Source: Parietaria judaica (taxonomy: Eukaryota > Streptophyta > Magnoliopsida > Rosales > Urticaceae). From it: a stretch of DNA of 64,000 bases. The stretch is from positions 27,275,056-27,339,055 of the forward strand of contig OX940868.1 in NCBI GenBank assembly GCA_954871525.1, in the 5' to 3' direction. The first letter of the stretch is position 1, and every line of letters begins with the position of its first letter. The notes under the pieces are model-generated. The model made no database searches and was not told the DNA's origin. It was given only the letters and a program-made list of their open reading frames with translations. A program made the position numbers and the translations under genes. Positions 44,319-55,995 of the stretch are shown here, one piece after another.

Positions 44319-44940
44319 TTTTTTTTTTAAAGCAGATTCATATATCTTTAGCAAATCGGAACTAAGTCCCGTCTAGTACATGGGATAAGCCACTCGGGAC
44401 AGCCCCGTGATTGAAAGTCACAGACCGAGTTGGACAAATATTTTTTAGCTATGAGGTTAGCTACCTCATTACAAGACCTAGGCACCCAACGACATATGCC
44501 ATTAGATCCATCCGTTCCAAAAAGGCGTCTAATACTAGAGAGGATGGGACCTTGAATACCGTAATAATATCCCCCATTGAGAAGTTGAGTTGCACGGAGA
44601 CAATCCGTCTCTACTTCCGACATTCGCCAACCATGCTCTTGAGTGAACTGTAGGCCAAAAAGGATAGCCTTACACTCCGCCGTAATAGCCGAGTCAACGT
44701 CTTCAAACGCCTTCGCCGCTGCCCCAAGAACCACTCCTCGGGAATCCCGAACAACTCCACTCACCGCCGCTCGACCCGACTCCCTATCCCACGCCGCGTC
44801 GACGTTAAGTTTTAGCCCGCCATCGGCGGCTCCGGTCCACACCTCCCGACTTGTCGTCCTATTTTCCGGGTGCGGCTTAGTATAGCGGGTACTAGCCTTG
44901 AAGCTCGATAGCCAGTGTTGGCTACTTTTTGTCCTGTTGT
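44319..44940 (-). mobile_element. 5'-truncated LINE (RNase H end)
   Basis: The minus strand encodes a complete plant LINE-type RNase H domain (44842-44348): NVDAAWDRE with the first Asp, TAECKAIL with the Glu, ETDCL with the second Asp and CNEVANLIAKK. It ends with CPEWL and a basic tail like the larger LINE at 59.8 kb. A poly-A tail (T run at 44319-44328 on the plus strand) follows the stop. The reverse transcriptase and endonuclease are missing, as in typical 5'-truncated L1 insertions. Confidence 0.8.
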
Positions 44941-45741
44941 CTCTTCTGAAAATATATATAGAGAGAGACAGATGGTGGGCCTGAACTTGGGTTTAAGGCA
45001 GGCTAGTGAAAGAATGGAGGGACACGATCATATGGGCTTCAGAATTGGAGGGACAGCTTATTGGGCTTCACTTAGATAACAAAATGGACTAGAAAGACAG
45101 CTAAAAGGTTAAATGTCCTAAATAGAGGTATAATTTTTTTTCGTGTTTGGTAAAATAAAGCCAATTAGTCATTTTTGGATAATATTTATTTAAGTTTCTC
45201 TTTAAAACCCCTAGGTCATTCCTTTAATAAAAAAAACATAACAAAAAAAAATAACAAAAAAACAATACCACGATCACTGTCTTCAACGTTACGTTTTGGA
45301 GGAGAAAGAATTGGCAAGAACTCAGAAGTCCAATCCAATCCCATCCCTTACTCGTTTCTCTTATAACAGAACTTAAAAGATTAGTTTATTTATCTTCAAA
45401 GTCAATTTGTTGAATAATAGCTATAGTCAATTCCAACAATCTGATATTATTGTTCCAATAATTTATTATTTTTAACACATTTTTATAGGCAATAGCCAGA
45501 GATCATGATCAGTTTCAAATTTACTAATAAAACTCTCAGGTAAGACCGACGAAAACTATAATTACATGATTATATTTTATATTTATAATTAGTAAATATT
45601 ATAAATTATCTTAAGAATAAAAAATATCCTATGCAATTGCTACAATATTTTTTATATTTTGATACTATTTTTATAACAATCTTTCATGTCAATAGTGGAG
45701 TCTGCCTAAAGAACAGGCAAAAGTACCTCACCGATCCATAA

Positions 45742-45975
45742 ACAGGCCGTGCCTAAGATTTTCGGGGCCCGGGGCGAGGAGTAATTTTAGGGCCCCTAAC
45801 AAAATTGCAAAAAATAAAAATAAAATTTGATGCAAAAGTATATAAGATATTTGTATGATAAAAAATTATTTAATCAATTATGACGCGTTTAATTGGCGTT
45901 ATTAGAGGCGAAAATACTAGTTAAATATAATTTGTATCGTAGGCCCGGGATTACTCCGCCTCTCTCAAGCACGCA
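45742..45975. repeat. Possible GGGCCC-rich MITE
   Basis: Begins with CGTGCCTAAGATTTTCGGGGCCCGGGGCGAGG and ends near GTAGGCCCGGGATTACTCCGCC. Short GC-rich ends around an AT-rich core are usual in hAT-type plant MITEs of the GGGCCC class. No target duplication was found. Confidence 0.3.
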
Positions 45976-47375
45976 TTGTTCATAAGGTGTCCTTTCCAGA
46001 CTAAGTCAACTATAATAATATAGAAACCTGGAAATCAGGAAGAAAAACTGAGCCATAAAAGGAAAAATTTCAGTTACTACTTACCAGTAGCCTAACCCAC
46101 TCATAGCCTCACAGACAATGAAGATCTTCCTCGTTGCCACACTAATATTTTTCCAGAATTTCTTAACCATTTTATCGTCTGACACCCTTAGACCAGACCA
46201 AACCTTCCGGGACGACGGACAAACGTCCCTTGTCTCGGCGGGAGAAAAGTTTGAATTAGGCTTCTTCAGCCCAGCAAATTCAAACAGACGCTACATCGGA
46301 ATATGGCTAAAGAATGTCCCGGTTTTCACCGTCGTTTGGGTTGCAAATCGAGACGAGCCGCTCAGAAGCTCGTCGCCATCGGGTCACACTTTTGCAATCA
46401 CTGAAACAGGAAATATAGAAATCACTGGCAACAACTCTCTCACTCCGATATGGTCCTCAAACTCATCGGCGAAGATTCCAACTTTGAAGCTCTTGGAGTC
46501 AGGAAATCTCGTTGTCGATGATGGTGATAACAGAGAGAGCTACGCGTGGGAGAGTTTTGATCATCCCTGCGACACGCTACTGTATGACATGAAGCTTGGT
46601 TCAAATCTAAGAACGGGGCAAAAATGGCTCCTCAGCTCGTGGAACGACACCGACGATCCATCGACCGGAATATATACCTGTGAGATCGACCCCATTCTTC
46701 CTCAGCTGATTCTAAGAAAAGAGTCAGAGATTCAATTCCGGACAGGCCCTTGGGATGGCCTCCGGTTTGGAGGCGACCCTCCGCTCCAAGGAAATGCGGT
46801 GTATAAGCCAGTTTTCGTCTTCAATGAGACTGACGTGTACTAGACCTTCAAAAACAACGACGGTATCACCATCACAAGGTTCTGGGTGGACCATTACGGC
46901 ACAATGGACTTGGTGAGATGGGCTCGCGGGACTGGCGAGTGGGTTTCAATTTTCGCTGTCCAGAGGGACGAGTGCGAGAAGTTTTTAAGGTGCGGTCCCA
47001 ATGGAATATGCACCATCGGTACAAATTCCGCATGCAGTTGTCTAGACGGGTTTTCTCCGGTGGCTCCGGAGGCCTGGAAGGTGTTCATATACAAGGACGG
47101 TTGTGCTCGGCGGACTCGGCTCAACTGCAGCGTCAGCATCGGCTTCCGGAAAATCTCAGGCCTCAAGTTGCCGTACAGTTCAAACTTTACGGTGAACCGG
47201 TTGGTGACTAAAAGGGAAGAGTGTGAGCTGATTTGCAGGCGAAACTGCTCTTGCACTGCTTACTCTATCGTCGGCGTCAACGGCTGTGTCGTGTGGTTTG
47301 GCGATTTGCTTGACATTAGAGTTTTCGACGATGGTGGCCGAGATTTGTTCGTAAAGATGGCAGCTTCTGAATTAG

Positions 47376-48963
47376 GTAACTTTTCTTTTGTCTGTTTTGT
47401 TTCATCAGAACACCGAGGTTTCTGATCAAGTTTAATTTAACTTTATCTGGGATTGACCCTGTGCTTTCAGAACTTCGCATCACTCAGTTCTGAATTGAAT
47501 CCGAATTTTCTGTACCATATGACCCCGTAACGGCCCTTTTAATCATGGCCATTGATACGGTCCTGATTAAAAGGCCGTTGTGATTTTACTGTGGATAAAA
47601 AAAATATTGATTCAATAATCTTGATCATATAGCCGGGAGTAAAAAAAAAAAAAAAAAGCTTAAAAATTATTTGGAACAGTAATATTATCGTTGTATGCCG
47701 AATAGAACGCTAAAAATAAAAAATAAAAATCTTTATAGCTTCTACCTATAAATACTTCACACCTCCTATAAATACTTCACTTCACTTCACCCTGCATTTT
47801 CTTAGCTTATCTCCTCATCTCTCGCATAGTCTTCATCTCAAAATCATACACTCAACTCTCAATAAGTTAAATTAGAATTTTTTACATTTCTAGATTATTT
47901 TTTAGTTAGCTTAACTTACTGTTATTTAATTATTTCTTATTCCTTAGTATATTTGTAGTTTAATATCACTGCTTATTTTAGTTAATTTATTAATTAGGTT
48001 AATTCTATCTCAGTACTTTCTTTCTGTATTAGTTAGCTAAATTTTTAATTATAATTTTTGCATAATTGTTGATCATTTTTTGCATCATTACTCTTCCACG
48101 CCTCTCTTCCGCTAGGAGTCCGTCGACCTCCGGACGATAGCACGGGGATTAGACTTGTTACAATGATTGCATAGTTAAGCATCATACTGTCGCCTAAGCC
48201 CAACTACCGTATAAATACGATGGTCAACGGGTCACAGTATTATCATAAGATAATGAATCGCAAGTGCATAATATATATATATATATTGTTATACACGACA
48301 ACCTTTTGTTTGTTTGATTTGTTTTTGAGCTTGTTTTAGTTGAATTGAAAAAGAACGACCAGCTTAATTAGTCAACCTGATGATAATAAAAGATCGCTTA
48401 GTGTCAAAATCGATTGTTTTAGCTCAAATTTGATGATTTTAATCTTTTCTAGAAGATCTCACCATAATGCACTAATGGTATCTAGTAAAAAATACCATTA
48501 ACCTACGGAAAAAAAATAGTTATAGTACCGTACAAGGTCCCACCATAATTTTTTAAAATAATGAGAACGACTAATTTGTTTTCTTATTGGCCTACCTACC
48601 GCGAAATGCCCAAAAAAAAAAGTTAGTGATTTCCTCATATTTCTTACTAAGTCCTAACTTCTTATAAAATTTACACACAGATATATATAAATATATTGTT
48701 GAGTCGTCACCTCTTATTTTGTGGTTTATGAGACCGATGTGCAGGGCCTGCCGGTGTGGATGCTAAATATATTTCTACGACCAATGAAACAGTGTTAAAA
48801 ATCTAAATAGCAAATAATTTTGGTAATTATGATAATTTATGTGAGATCAGCGTGGATACTTTTGATTTAATTTATTCTCCGTCACGTCCATTATTTTATG
48901 TATTTCTTACTTATAAGTTAGTCTTCAATTCGGTGAATCATTTTATTTTTACATGACATATAG
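47376..48963. other. Intron 1 of gene E
   Basis: 1588 bp, long for this position. It holds a 51-bp hairpin (47529-47579), a poly-A run, a duplicated CCTATAAATACTTCAC motif (about 47745-47780) and a GC-richer patch around 48095-48240. The patch and the TATA-like repeats suggest LTR-derived DNA, but no ends could be set. Confidence 0.4.
47529..47579. repeat. Perfect-looking hairpin in intron 1 of gene E
   Basis: AACGGCCCTTTTAATCA...GGCC pairs with GGTC...TGATTAAAAGGCCGTT across a loop of about 8 bases; about 20 pairs with one bulge and a mismatch. It could be the remains of a short fold-back element. Confidence 0.6.
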
Positions 48964-50964
48964 GATCGGATAAGGACAGAAAACGGACGGCCGTGATCAT
49001 CTCAGTGTCAGTTGTCTCTGGCTTTCTTATAATATTGCTTTTGATATGTTTGTGTGTCAATGGCAAGAGAAACTCCCGTCCACACATCGGCCTTGGTATT
49101 TTCTACTTTCTTTGTCTTTAAGAATTAAATATGAATTGCTTTTTCAATTCAAAATTAATTAGCATTCTTTTAATAAAGGATTATATTTTAGAAAATTATA
49201 ATGATACATACACGATGAGCTCATTCAAACATATGATTTAGATTATACATTATACAAAACGTATGACCAACTTATATATCAAGTGAACTTACTTTTTTAT
49301 TTTAATTTATTTGGGTGCATATTATTTAGAGAGTAGAGACTTTCAATTCAATCATATGATAAGAATTCAAATTTTAGGTAATACTCGTTATAAATAATTT
49401 CATAGTATATAATCAATGTATATCAATAAAATTTTAGAAATTCAATAGTCCAAAAGTTATCATGATTTGAAAATATGTCATGTAGGAGACTGGTTAATTT
49501 ATTATCATGGATTTATTGCAGAAGAAACGAAATATTCAAGTGAAGATCACCATGATCCCGGGTTGGATGATGTGGAGTTACCATCCTATGGCTTGCATGC
49601 TATTATTAATGCTACTAACTTCTTCTCGTCTGAAAACGAAATTGGAGTAGGAGGATTCGGTCAGGTTTATAAGGTACCGGAATTCAGTAGAATATTGTTA
49701 GTTAAGGTGGCTTTGGGCAAGTCCTCTCTTTTTAACGAAAGTAGGGTGCCTGAAGAGCGCAATCCGATTCAACAATGTCAGGAAATCTAAATACTACAAT
49801 TTTTTCGTAATCTATTAATGTGGGAATCCTGAAGAGAGGAAAACTTGCCGGTAGAAAAGCTAGTCAAGATTTCATTTGCTTGTACTACAAGCTACATCAA
49901 TATCTTATAAGTAAGTAATGGTACGTAGAATTCTGTAACTAATTCAGTTAAAAATGGAATGAAAGGACATAAAATGAGTTCTAAACCAAAGTTTAACAAG
50001 GCCCCTTGATGCCGAGCAATTATTGGAGATCCCGGGAATTAATTCTGATATCACGCTTTCCCGATCTTGAAGATGCTACTCGATTTTCAGCATTTATTAT
50101 TGATTATGTGCTCTTCATTTAACATTATTTGTTTTTCCATGAAGACGTTTTTTTTTTCTCTAAGTTAATCTATATAAGTATTAAGCTCATTAGAATATGA
50201 TTTTTAGTTTTGATGAATGAATGATAAAACTCGACCATTTCTTGGTGAAGAGCGTTTTTTCGTATTATAGGATTTTTCCTATAATACGAGTCTTCTACTT
50301 CACACCTTTCTTTTTTGTACGCTAAAACCTAAACGTTTTTTTTTTTTTTTTTTGGACGTGTTTTGTATCTTTGTTGTAGGGAATTCTCCCAAGCGGACAG
50401 GAGATAGCAGTAAAGAGACATTCAAAAGATTCAAACCAAGGTCTAGACGAGTTCAAGAACGAGGTTATATTGATTTCGAAGCTTCAACATCGAAATCTCG
50501 TCAAGCTTTTAGGAAGCTGCATTCACAAAGAAGATAGGATGTTGATCTACGAGTACATGTCCAATAAAAGCTTGGACCTATACTTATTCAGTTAGTCTTC
50601 ACCGTTTCTCTCTATTCTTTGCTACTATTCTCCATGATATCTTTTTCAATATTTAAATCTTTGATAATTGAACAGATCAAACAAGAGGAAAATCTCTCGA
50701 ATGGCACAAGAGGTTCAGTATCATCGTGGGAGTCGCTCGAGGGCTTCTGTATCTTCACCGAGACTCGAGGCTAAGAATAATCCACAGAGATCTTAAAGCC
50801 AGCAATATTCTCTTAGACAACGAGATGAATCCGAAAATATCAGACTTTGGCTTGGCAAGAACATTTGGAGACGACCAAAGCGAAGTAAATACAAACAGAG
50901 TAGTCGGAACATAGTAAGCTAAACATGTGTCTTCAAAATCCCTCCCTCTATATTAAAAAAAATA

Positions 50965-51211
50965 GGGATATTTGCGGAACTAGTACTAATTCTCGTCCAA
51001 AGAGTGAAGATAAGTTTCAAAAAAAAAAAATAGCCGAATAAAGTACTAAACTCAGATACTATATATAAGACATGTAAAAAAAATACCCGAAAAAAGATAC
51101 ATGTCTTATATGTAACATTAGAGAAGTGGTACTTTTTCGGTAAACAAGAAAACAATTAGAACTTTTCGTTACTTTTTGGAAGAGACTTGGTACTTGTGCC
51201 TCAAATAACTC
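50965..51211. mobile_element. Fold-back element in intron 5 of gene E
   Basis: Left arm GATATTTGCGGAACTAGTAC and the right arm on the opposite strand GTTATTTGAGGCACAAGTAC continue with matching TCTCxTCCAAA...GTxAxGAxAAGT. This is the same subfamily as the element upstream of gene C (24505-24702). It fills most of the intron and does not disturb the splice sites. Confidence 0.6.
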
Positions 51212-51823
51212 TAAAAATACACTTTATTTACTCAACTTTGAGACTTTTTTTTTTTTTTTTTGCAGTGGTTATATGTCTCCGGAATATGCAATAGACGGTC
51301 ACTTCTCGGTGAAATCTGATGTCTTCAGCTTCGGCGTGACGGTTTTGGAGATTGTTAGCGGGAAGAAGAATAGAGGATTTGAGCATCCAGATCACGACCT
51401 CAACCTTTTGGGGCATGTGAGTTAAGACTTATTGCTTTTCTAGTTTCCAATTTATATTATAATTTGATATTTATATTAAAACCAAGTCTTGGAGTTTTAT
51501 AGGCATGGAAGTTATGGAATGATGGGAGGCCCATGGAACTGGTTGATGCTCTTATGGACAATGTACCGGTTTCGGAAGCGATGAAGTGCATCCACATTAG
51601 TCTGTTGTGTGTTCAGAAACGCCCGGAAGAGAGGCCGTTAATGTCGGCGGCTCTCTATATGCTGGAAGGGACAGAGAGTGAAATTGATTCACTGCCTCAG
51701 CCTAATCAACCAGGCTTCTACAATGGGAGAGCTTTCACTGCAGAGGCTAATTCTTCATCATCCTTACAACTAAATTCAAATGTCTCCACTGAAGATACTA
51801 GTTTAGACATTCATGGGAGATAA

Positions 51824-52497
51824 AATATTCTAAAAAATAATAATATTTATAATAATTTTATTATATTGATGTCTTGACTTTCCACAGGCGATCTTATGAT
51901 TTAATTTTCTAGCATAAATGGATAAAACGGTCTGTAAACGATGACATTTGTTTGATAGAGAACTTTTGGTTTAGATAGTTCTGTTCGGTTTTGTTTGTAA
52001 TCTTTGATATTTTCATTTATATTATTCCGAGCTCCGATTCTTACATTGCGTTGCTTGGGTGCCTACCTAATTGGGATTCGAATTCGCTTAGCAAGATTTC
52101 GGGCCTCCATCTTTGACTAAAAAAAAGCATATTAGCATTTCAGTCTCCCTTCTCCTTTCAAGGCCAGTTGAAGATTTTGGTCGATTAAATCTTATACATG
52201 TACTCATCATTTGATTAGTATCGGTACATCGAGAAAAAATAAATCGCCAATATATCACCGATTTATTCAGATATCTTGTTCCTTTCTTAGAAGTGGTGCT
52301 CCCCTTTACTTAGAAGTGTAAGGAAAATAAATATTCAAATTTAAGTCCCTAAGAAATTATGAAGTTATCTTTAGTTTGCAATCTAACTATCATCCTCTGC
52401 TTCTTTTCTTTTGTTAAAAATATCTTTTTCAAAATTAGTCCTTGATCTCTAAACTAAGAGTAGTTCTGGCTATAATTATGTACAAATTATCCAATCC
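51824..52497. other. Convergent intergenic region between genes E and G
   Basis: E (+) and G (-) converge here with 674 bp between stop codons. AT-rich 3' flanking DNA; I see no gene or repeat. Confidence 0.6.
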
Positions 52498-55400
52498 TCA
52501 ACGTCCGTCGAGAATAGTAACGGTCATGCTATTCGTGCTCAGAGGATTTTTGCCACTCGAGGAGGTGTCGGTTCCGAGAGACATTTCGCGTACAAAACCG
52601 GGTTCTTTGGGCTCTGGAACTGGCTCACCTGGTTTTTCGTTAGCCAACAGGAAGAGCACGGTAGACATGATTGGTCTATCTTCCACACGCTGTTGTACGC
52701 ACAAGAGCCCCACCTTGATGCATCTTATGACTTCATCACAAGCAATTGGTCCCTCCAATTCTTTAGTCATAACTTCCAACGGATTGTCTTCATTCCATAG
52801 CTTCCATGCCTGATTCACAACGGCCGTTTTGTTAACTTGTCATTATAAGTCCTCTAAGTACCTAAATTTTGACCGACGGAAGTGGTAGGCGTCCAACGTG
52901 AAAAAATAGCGGCAAAAGTATCCAGACTCAAAAACTGAGGCGGCGCATATTTCCCTCCACTTTTTTTATGGACATTGGTCTATGCCACATGGCATAAAGT
53001 TGACCAAAATACGCTAACCTCCATTTTCTAACGCCCATCATACCGCGTGAGATTAGAGCAACGTCAGTTGACGGAAATATGCGTCCCCTCATTTTTATCA
53101 ACTTTGAGTACTTTTGCATATTTTACTTTGGATCCATGTCGCCTCAGTTGGTCAAAGTTTGGGTATTTTGTCGCCCATATCCCAAATTAAAATGATAAGA
53201 GGGTATAAAAATAAAACTAAATTAAAGGTATGTTTTGGCTTTTTTATTTTCTTTTCTGTTTTAATAAAAGGGTATAGTTTTACAAAATCTAAAATACAGA
53301 ATATATAAAAGAGAAATTCGTATTTTCTTTTTCACCTTTCCCAAATTAAATTGCTTGGGAAAATGGCTTGATATTGAAATATAAAATGCACTTACATGTC
53401 CTAAAAGGTTGAGATCGTGATCAGGATGATAGAAGCCCCAATTCTTCCTGCCACTTATAATCTCCAACACCAAAACGCCAAAGCTAAAAACGTCGGATTT
53501 AACCGAGAAGTGCCCGCTGAGAGCGTATTCGGGAGACATGTAACCGCTACACGAAACAACATAAAGTCACTATCTTATGACTCTTTTTTTTAAGAATGGA
53601 AATGTGTAAAATGAAATATACTAAAGAACTTACTATGTTCCGATTACTCTCTTGGTCTTCTCTTGTGTTTGGTCTCCTCCGAAAATCCTTGCTAGGCCAA
53701 AGTCGGATATTTTCGGGTTCATGTCGGTGTCAAGTAAAATGTTGCTCGCTTTCAAGTCCCTGTGGATGATTCTCAGCCTGGAATCTTGATGAAGATAAAG
53801 TAGACCCCTTGCGATTCCCATGATTATGTTGAACCGGCTCTTCCACGACAGGAACTTCTGCCTCTCGGGATCTGGGACGAAAACAGAGTGTGTGAAGGAC
53901 AGCCTAAAATTCCATACACAAACTGAGGAATAAACTTTTTTATTAGAGGCTTGATTACCAAAGAGAATAAAGTCTAAGCTTTTGTTGGGGAGGTACTCAT
54001 AGACTAGCATCCTTTCCTCTCCTTGAACACAACATCCCAGTAGCTTAACGAGATTGCGGTGCTGAAGTTTTTCGATCAAAATAACTTCGTTCTTGAACTC
54101 CTGAACGCCTTGTCCGGAGCTTTGCGAGAGCCTCTTCACAGCAACTTCTTGCCCGGATGGTAAAACACCCTACAAAATTATCTTTTCCACACCATTACCT
54201 TAACCTTCATCAATAGAAGATAATAAAGTAAGATCATCTAGAAAGCTCACCCAGTAGACGGAACCAAACCCGCCCTCTCCAATCTTATTTGCAAAGGAGA
54301 ATTCTTCGGTGGCAGAAGAAATGACGGCGAGATCGTAAAGAGGCGATTCAAGGTCGTCCTCTTTACCTCGCTGCTTGTTTTCTCCATTCAGAATCTTTGT
54401 TCCTTCTATAAATTACCAAATTAGAAGGAAATTTTTTAAGGAATTCAAAAGCATTTTTCGGATGATTACCGTCTGTCCGTGACTTTGTATTTGGCTTCTT
54501 TCTGCGAATTACAAACCAGGAAATGGCACCAAATAGAAGCAAGCCAAATATGGATGCAACAATGCTCAAAGTCACCTTCAGTCTTTTTCTCTTCTTAGCA
54601 TCAGAAATTGCCTCTGTTCAAATTCAGAACTTGAATCTATTCAAACAAATACACGAGTTCGCATCGCTAAATTAAGTATTTAGCCCGGTTAGGAAAAACA
54701 AAATTCGGTAGAAATTGATCATACATACCTATCTCTTGCCTTGCCATCCGTATAAAGAGCTCTTCACCGCCATCCGGAAAGTTCCTCATATCAACCAGAT
54801 CTCCGGACCACATAACGCAATTCCCACCATTATTATGAATATTGAGCCAAGCATACGCCGTGCACGAACAGTTTCTCAAACAATCAGCCTCGCATTCATC
54901 AACACTCAAACTATAGTTTGTTCCCAAAAAAGACTTGTCCGGCAGTTTCAGCGCCTTGTACTTCACGAACCCGTCTCCATTTCCGCAGCTTAAATTCCAC
55001 TTTCTTTCACAACCACTTCCTGTTACAAGCCTTTTCCATTCCTCCGGCGACTTTGGCTGAAACCCTTTCAAGCACTTGCAAGTCGGATATTTATAGCAGC
55101 TTCCGTAAGAACCGCAAACCCCGTAACCGTCGCAACCATCGCTTTGTAGGCTAACCAAAGTGGTCCAATCACCTTCAGTTTCACTCCAAACCAAATACTG
55201 AATCAATCCCTGTTGTGTGACCACGAACCTCGATAGAGTCGAATCGTCGTCGTCCCTGAAAGTGTAAAAAACCTCTTCACCATTAGAGCTGAACGAGGGA
55301 GAGAAAACAGGGTTTGGTCGAAGCCCTCTGTTACCGCTAAATCTAACACCGTCCCAAGGACCCCAACGGTATTGCTTCTCTGTTCCTCTGGTCAACACTA

Positions 55401-55995
55401 ACTGAGGCGTCTCCGGTGAGTCCAACCAGAAAGTGAACTCACCGGACGCCGGATCATCATCAGACGACCATGACGTCAAGTTCGTGTGACGACCGGTTTT
55501 TAGGTTCCAACCGAGCTTCATATCCGGCAACAAATTGTTTGTTATGTAATCAAAACCCTGCCAAGCATAATCCTCGGAATCGTCACTCGCTTCATCCGTG
55601 AAGACGAGGTTTCCATTGTTCAAGAGACGTAACATAGAACTATTCATGGGCGTCGTCGAATTCACAGACAAGACATTTACGGATGAGTTATCGTACGAAA
55701 CTGCGAAACCATTGGAGAACAGCGACAATCTTCCCAAAGAGCCGACGATCGGGTTGTTTCTGTTGGCAACCCAAACGATAGTTTGTGGCATATTCTTGTA
55801 CCATATTCCCAAGTAGGTGTTGTTGGAAGTAGTACCGGCGACGAAAAATCCGAGCTCGAAGCGACTGTTCGACGAGACCAAGGTTTCGCGATCTCGTAGG
55901 ACTTGGTTCACTCTCAAGGTGTCCGATGCTGAGGAGATTCTTGAAGCTAAACAAAACAATATGGAATGAATAAAAAGGTGATGAAGAATTCCCAT
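52498..55995 (-). CDS. Gene G: G-type lectin S-receptor-like Ser/Thr kinase
   Basis: 824 aa, a third SRLK type. Exons: 55995-54729, 54613-54470, 54402-54251, 54169-53959, 53871-53634, 53546-53396, 52809-52498; sum 2475 nt, in frame, all GT-AG. Signal peptide about 1-23; lectin with [11 protein letters not shown]-like [13 protein letters not shown] with LRNCSCTAY; a basic KKRKR stretch directly before the membrane helix (exon 2); kinase with GEGGFG, AVK Lys533, HRD Asp630, DFG Asp648, SPEYA. Exon 3 ends VYW where all sister genes have VYK. The exon 3 acceptor has two in-frame AGs three bases apart (TATAG|AAG|GA), so one-residue splice variants are possible. The C-terminus ends in the Thr-Ile-Leu-Asp-Gly-Arg type tail common in this family. 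Intron 6 contains a fold-back element. Intact frame suggests function. Confidence 0.93.
52848..53178. mobile_element. Fold-back MITE in intron 6 of gene G
   Basis: Left arm AAGTACCTAAATTTTGACCG...GCGGCAAAAGTA and the right arm on the opposite strand AAATACCCAAACTTTGACCA...ATGCAAAAGTAC align over about 100 bp, both ending near CGCATATTTCC. Same family as the copy in intron 4 of gene A. No clear target duplication remains. Confidence 0.65.

Larger units (their letters stand above)
42749..46117. other. Intergenic region between genes F and E
   Basis: Divergent promoters of F and E. Contains a short TA tract (about 43173-43198), a 5'-truncated LINE (44319-44940) and a possible GGGCCC-rich repeat (about 45742-45975). 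Open frames near 43463-43729 (+) and 45175-45366 (+) show nothing recognisable. Confidence 0.55.
46118..51823 (+). pseudogene. Gene E: SRLK with a single premature stop
   Basis: Same subfamily as A-C, opposite strand. Exons: 46118-47375, 48964-49095, 49522-49673, 50380-50590, 50676-50913, 51266-51416, 51503-51823; sum 2463 nt, in frame (821 codons), all GT-AG. The only lesion I find is TAG at 46841-46843 (codon 242), where sister genes have a Tyr codon (VYYTF reads VY*TF). Everything else is intact: signal peptide, [24 protein letters not shown], membrane helix, AVK Lys526, HRD, DFG and SPEYA. The glycine loop reads GVGGFG in place of GEGGFG. A truncated product would be a secreted lectin-type fragment of 241 residues. 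The lesion may be very recent, allelic, or a sequencing error. Confidence 0.88.

Noticed and set aside
44348..44842. A host RNase H-like gene
   Set aside because: The domain order, poly-A tail and similarity to the LINE at 59.8 kb show it is a truncated retrotransposon.
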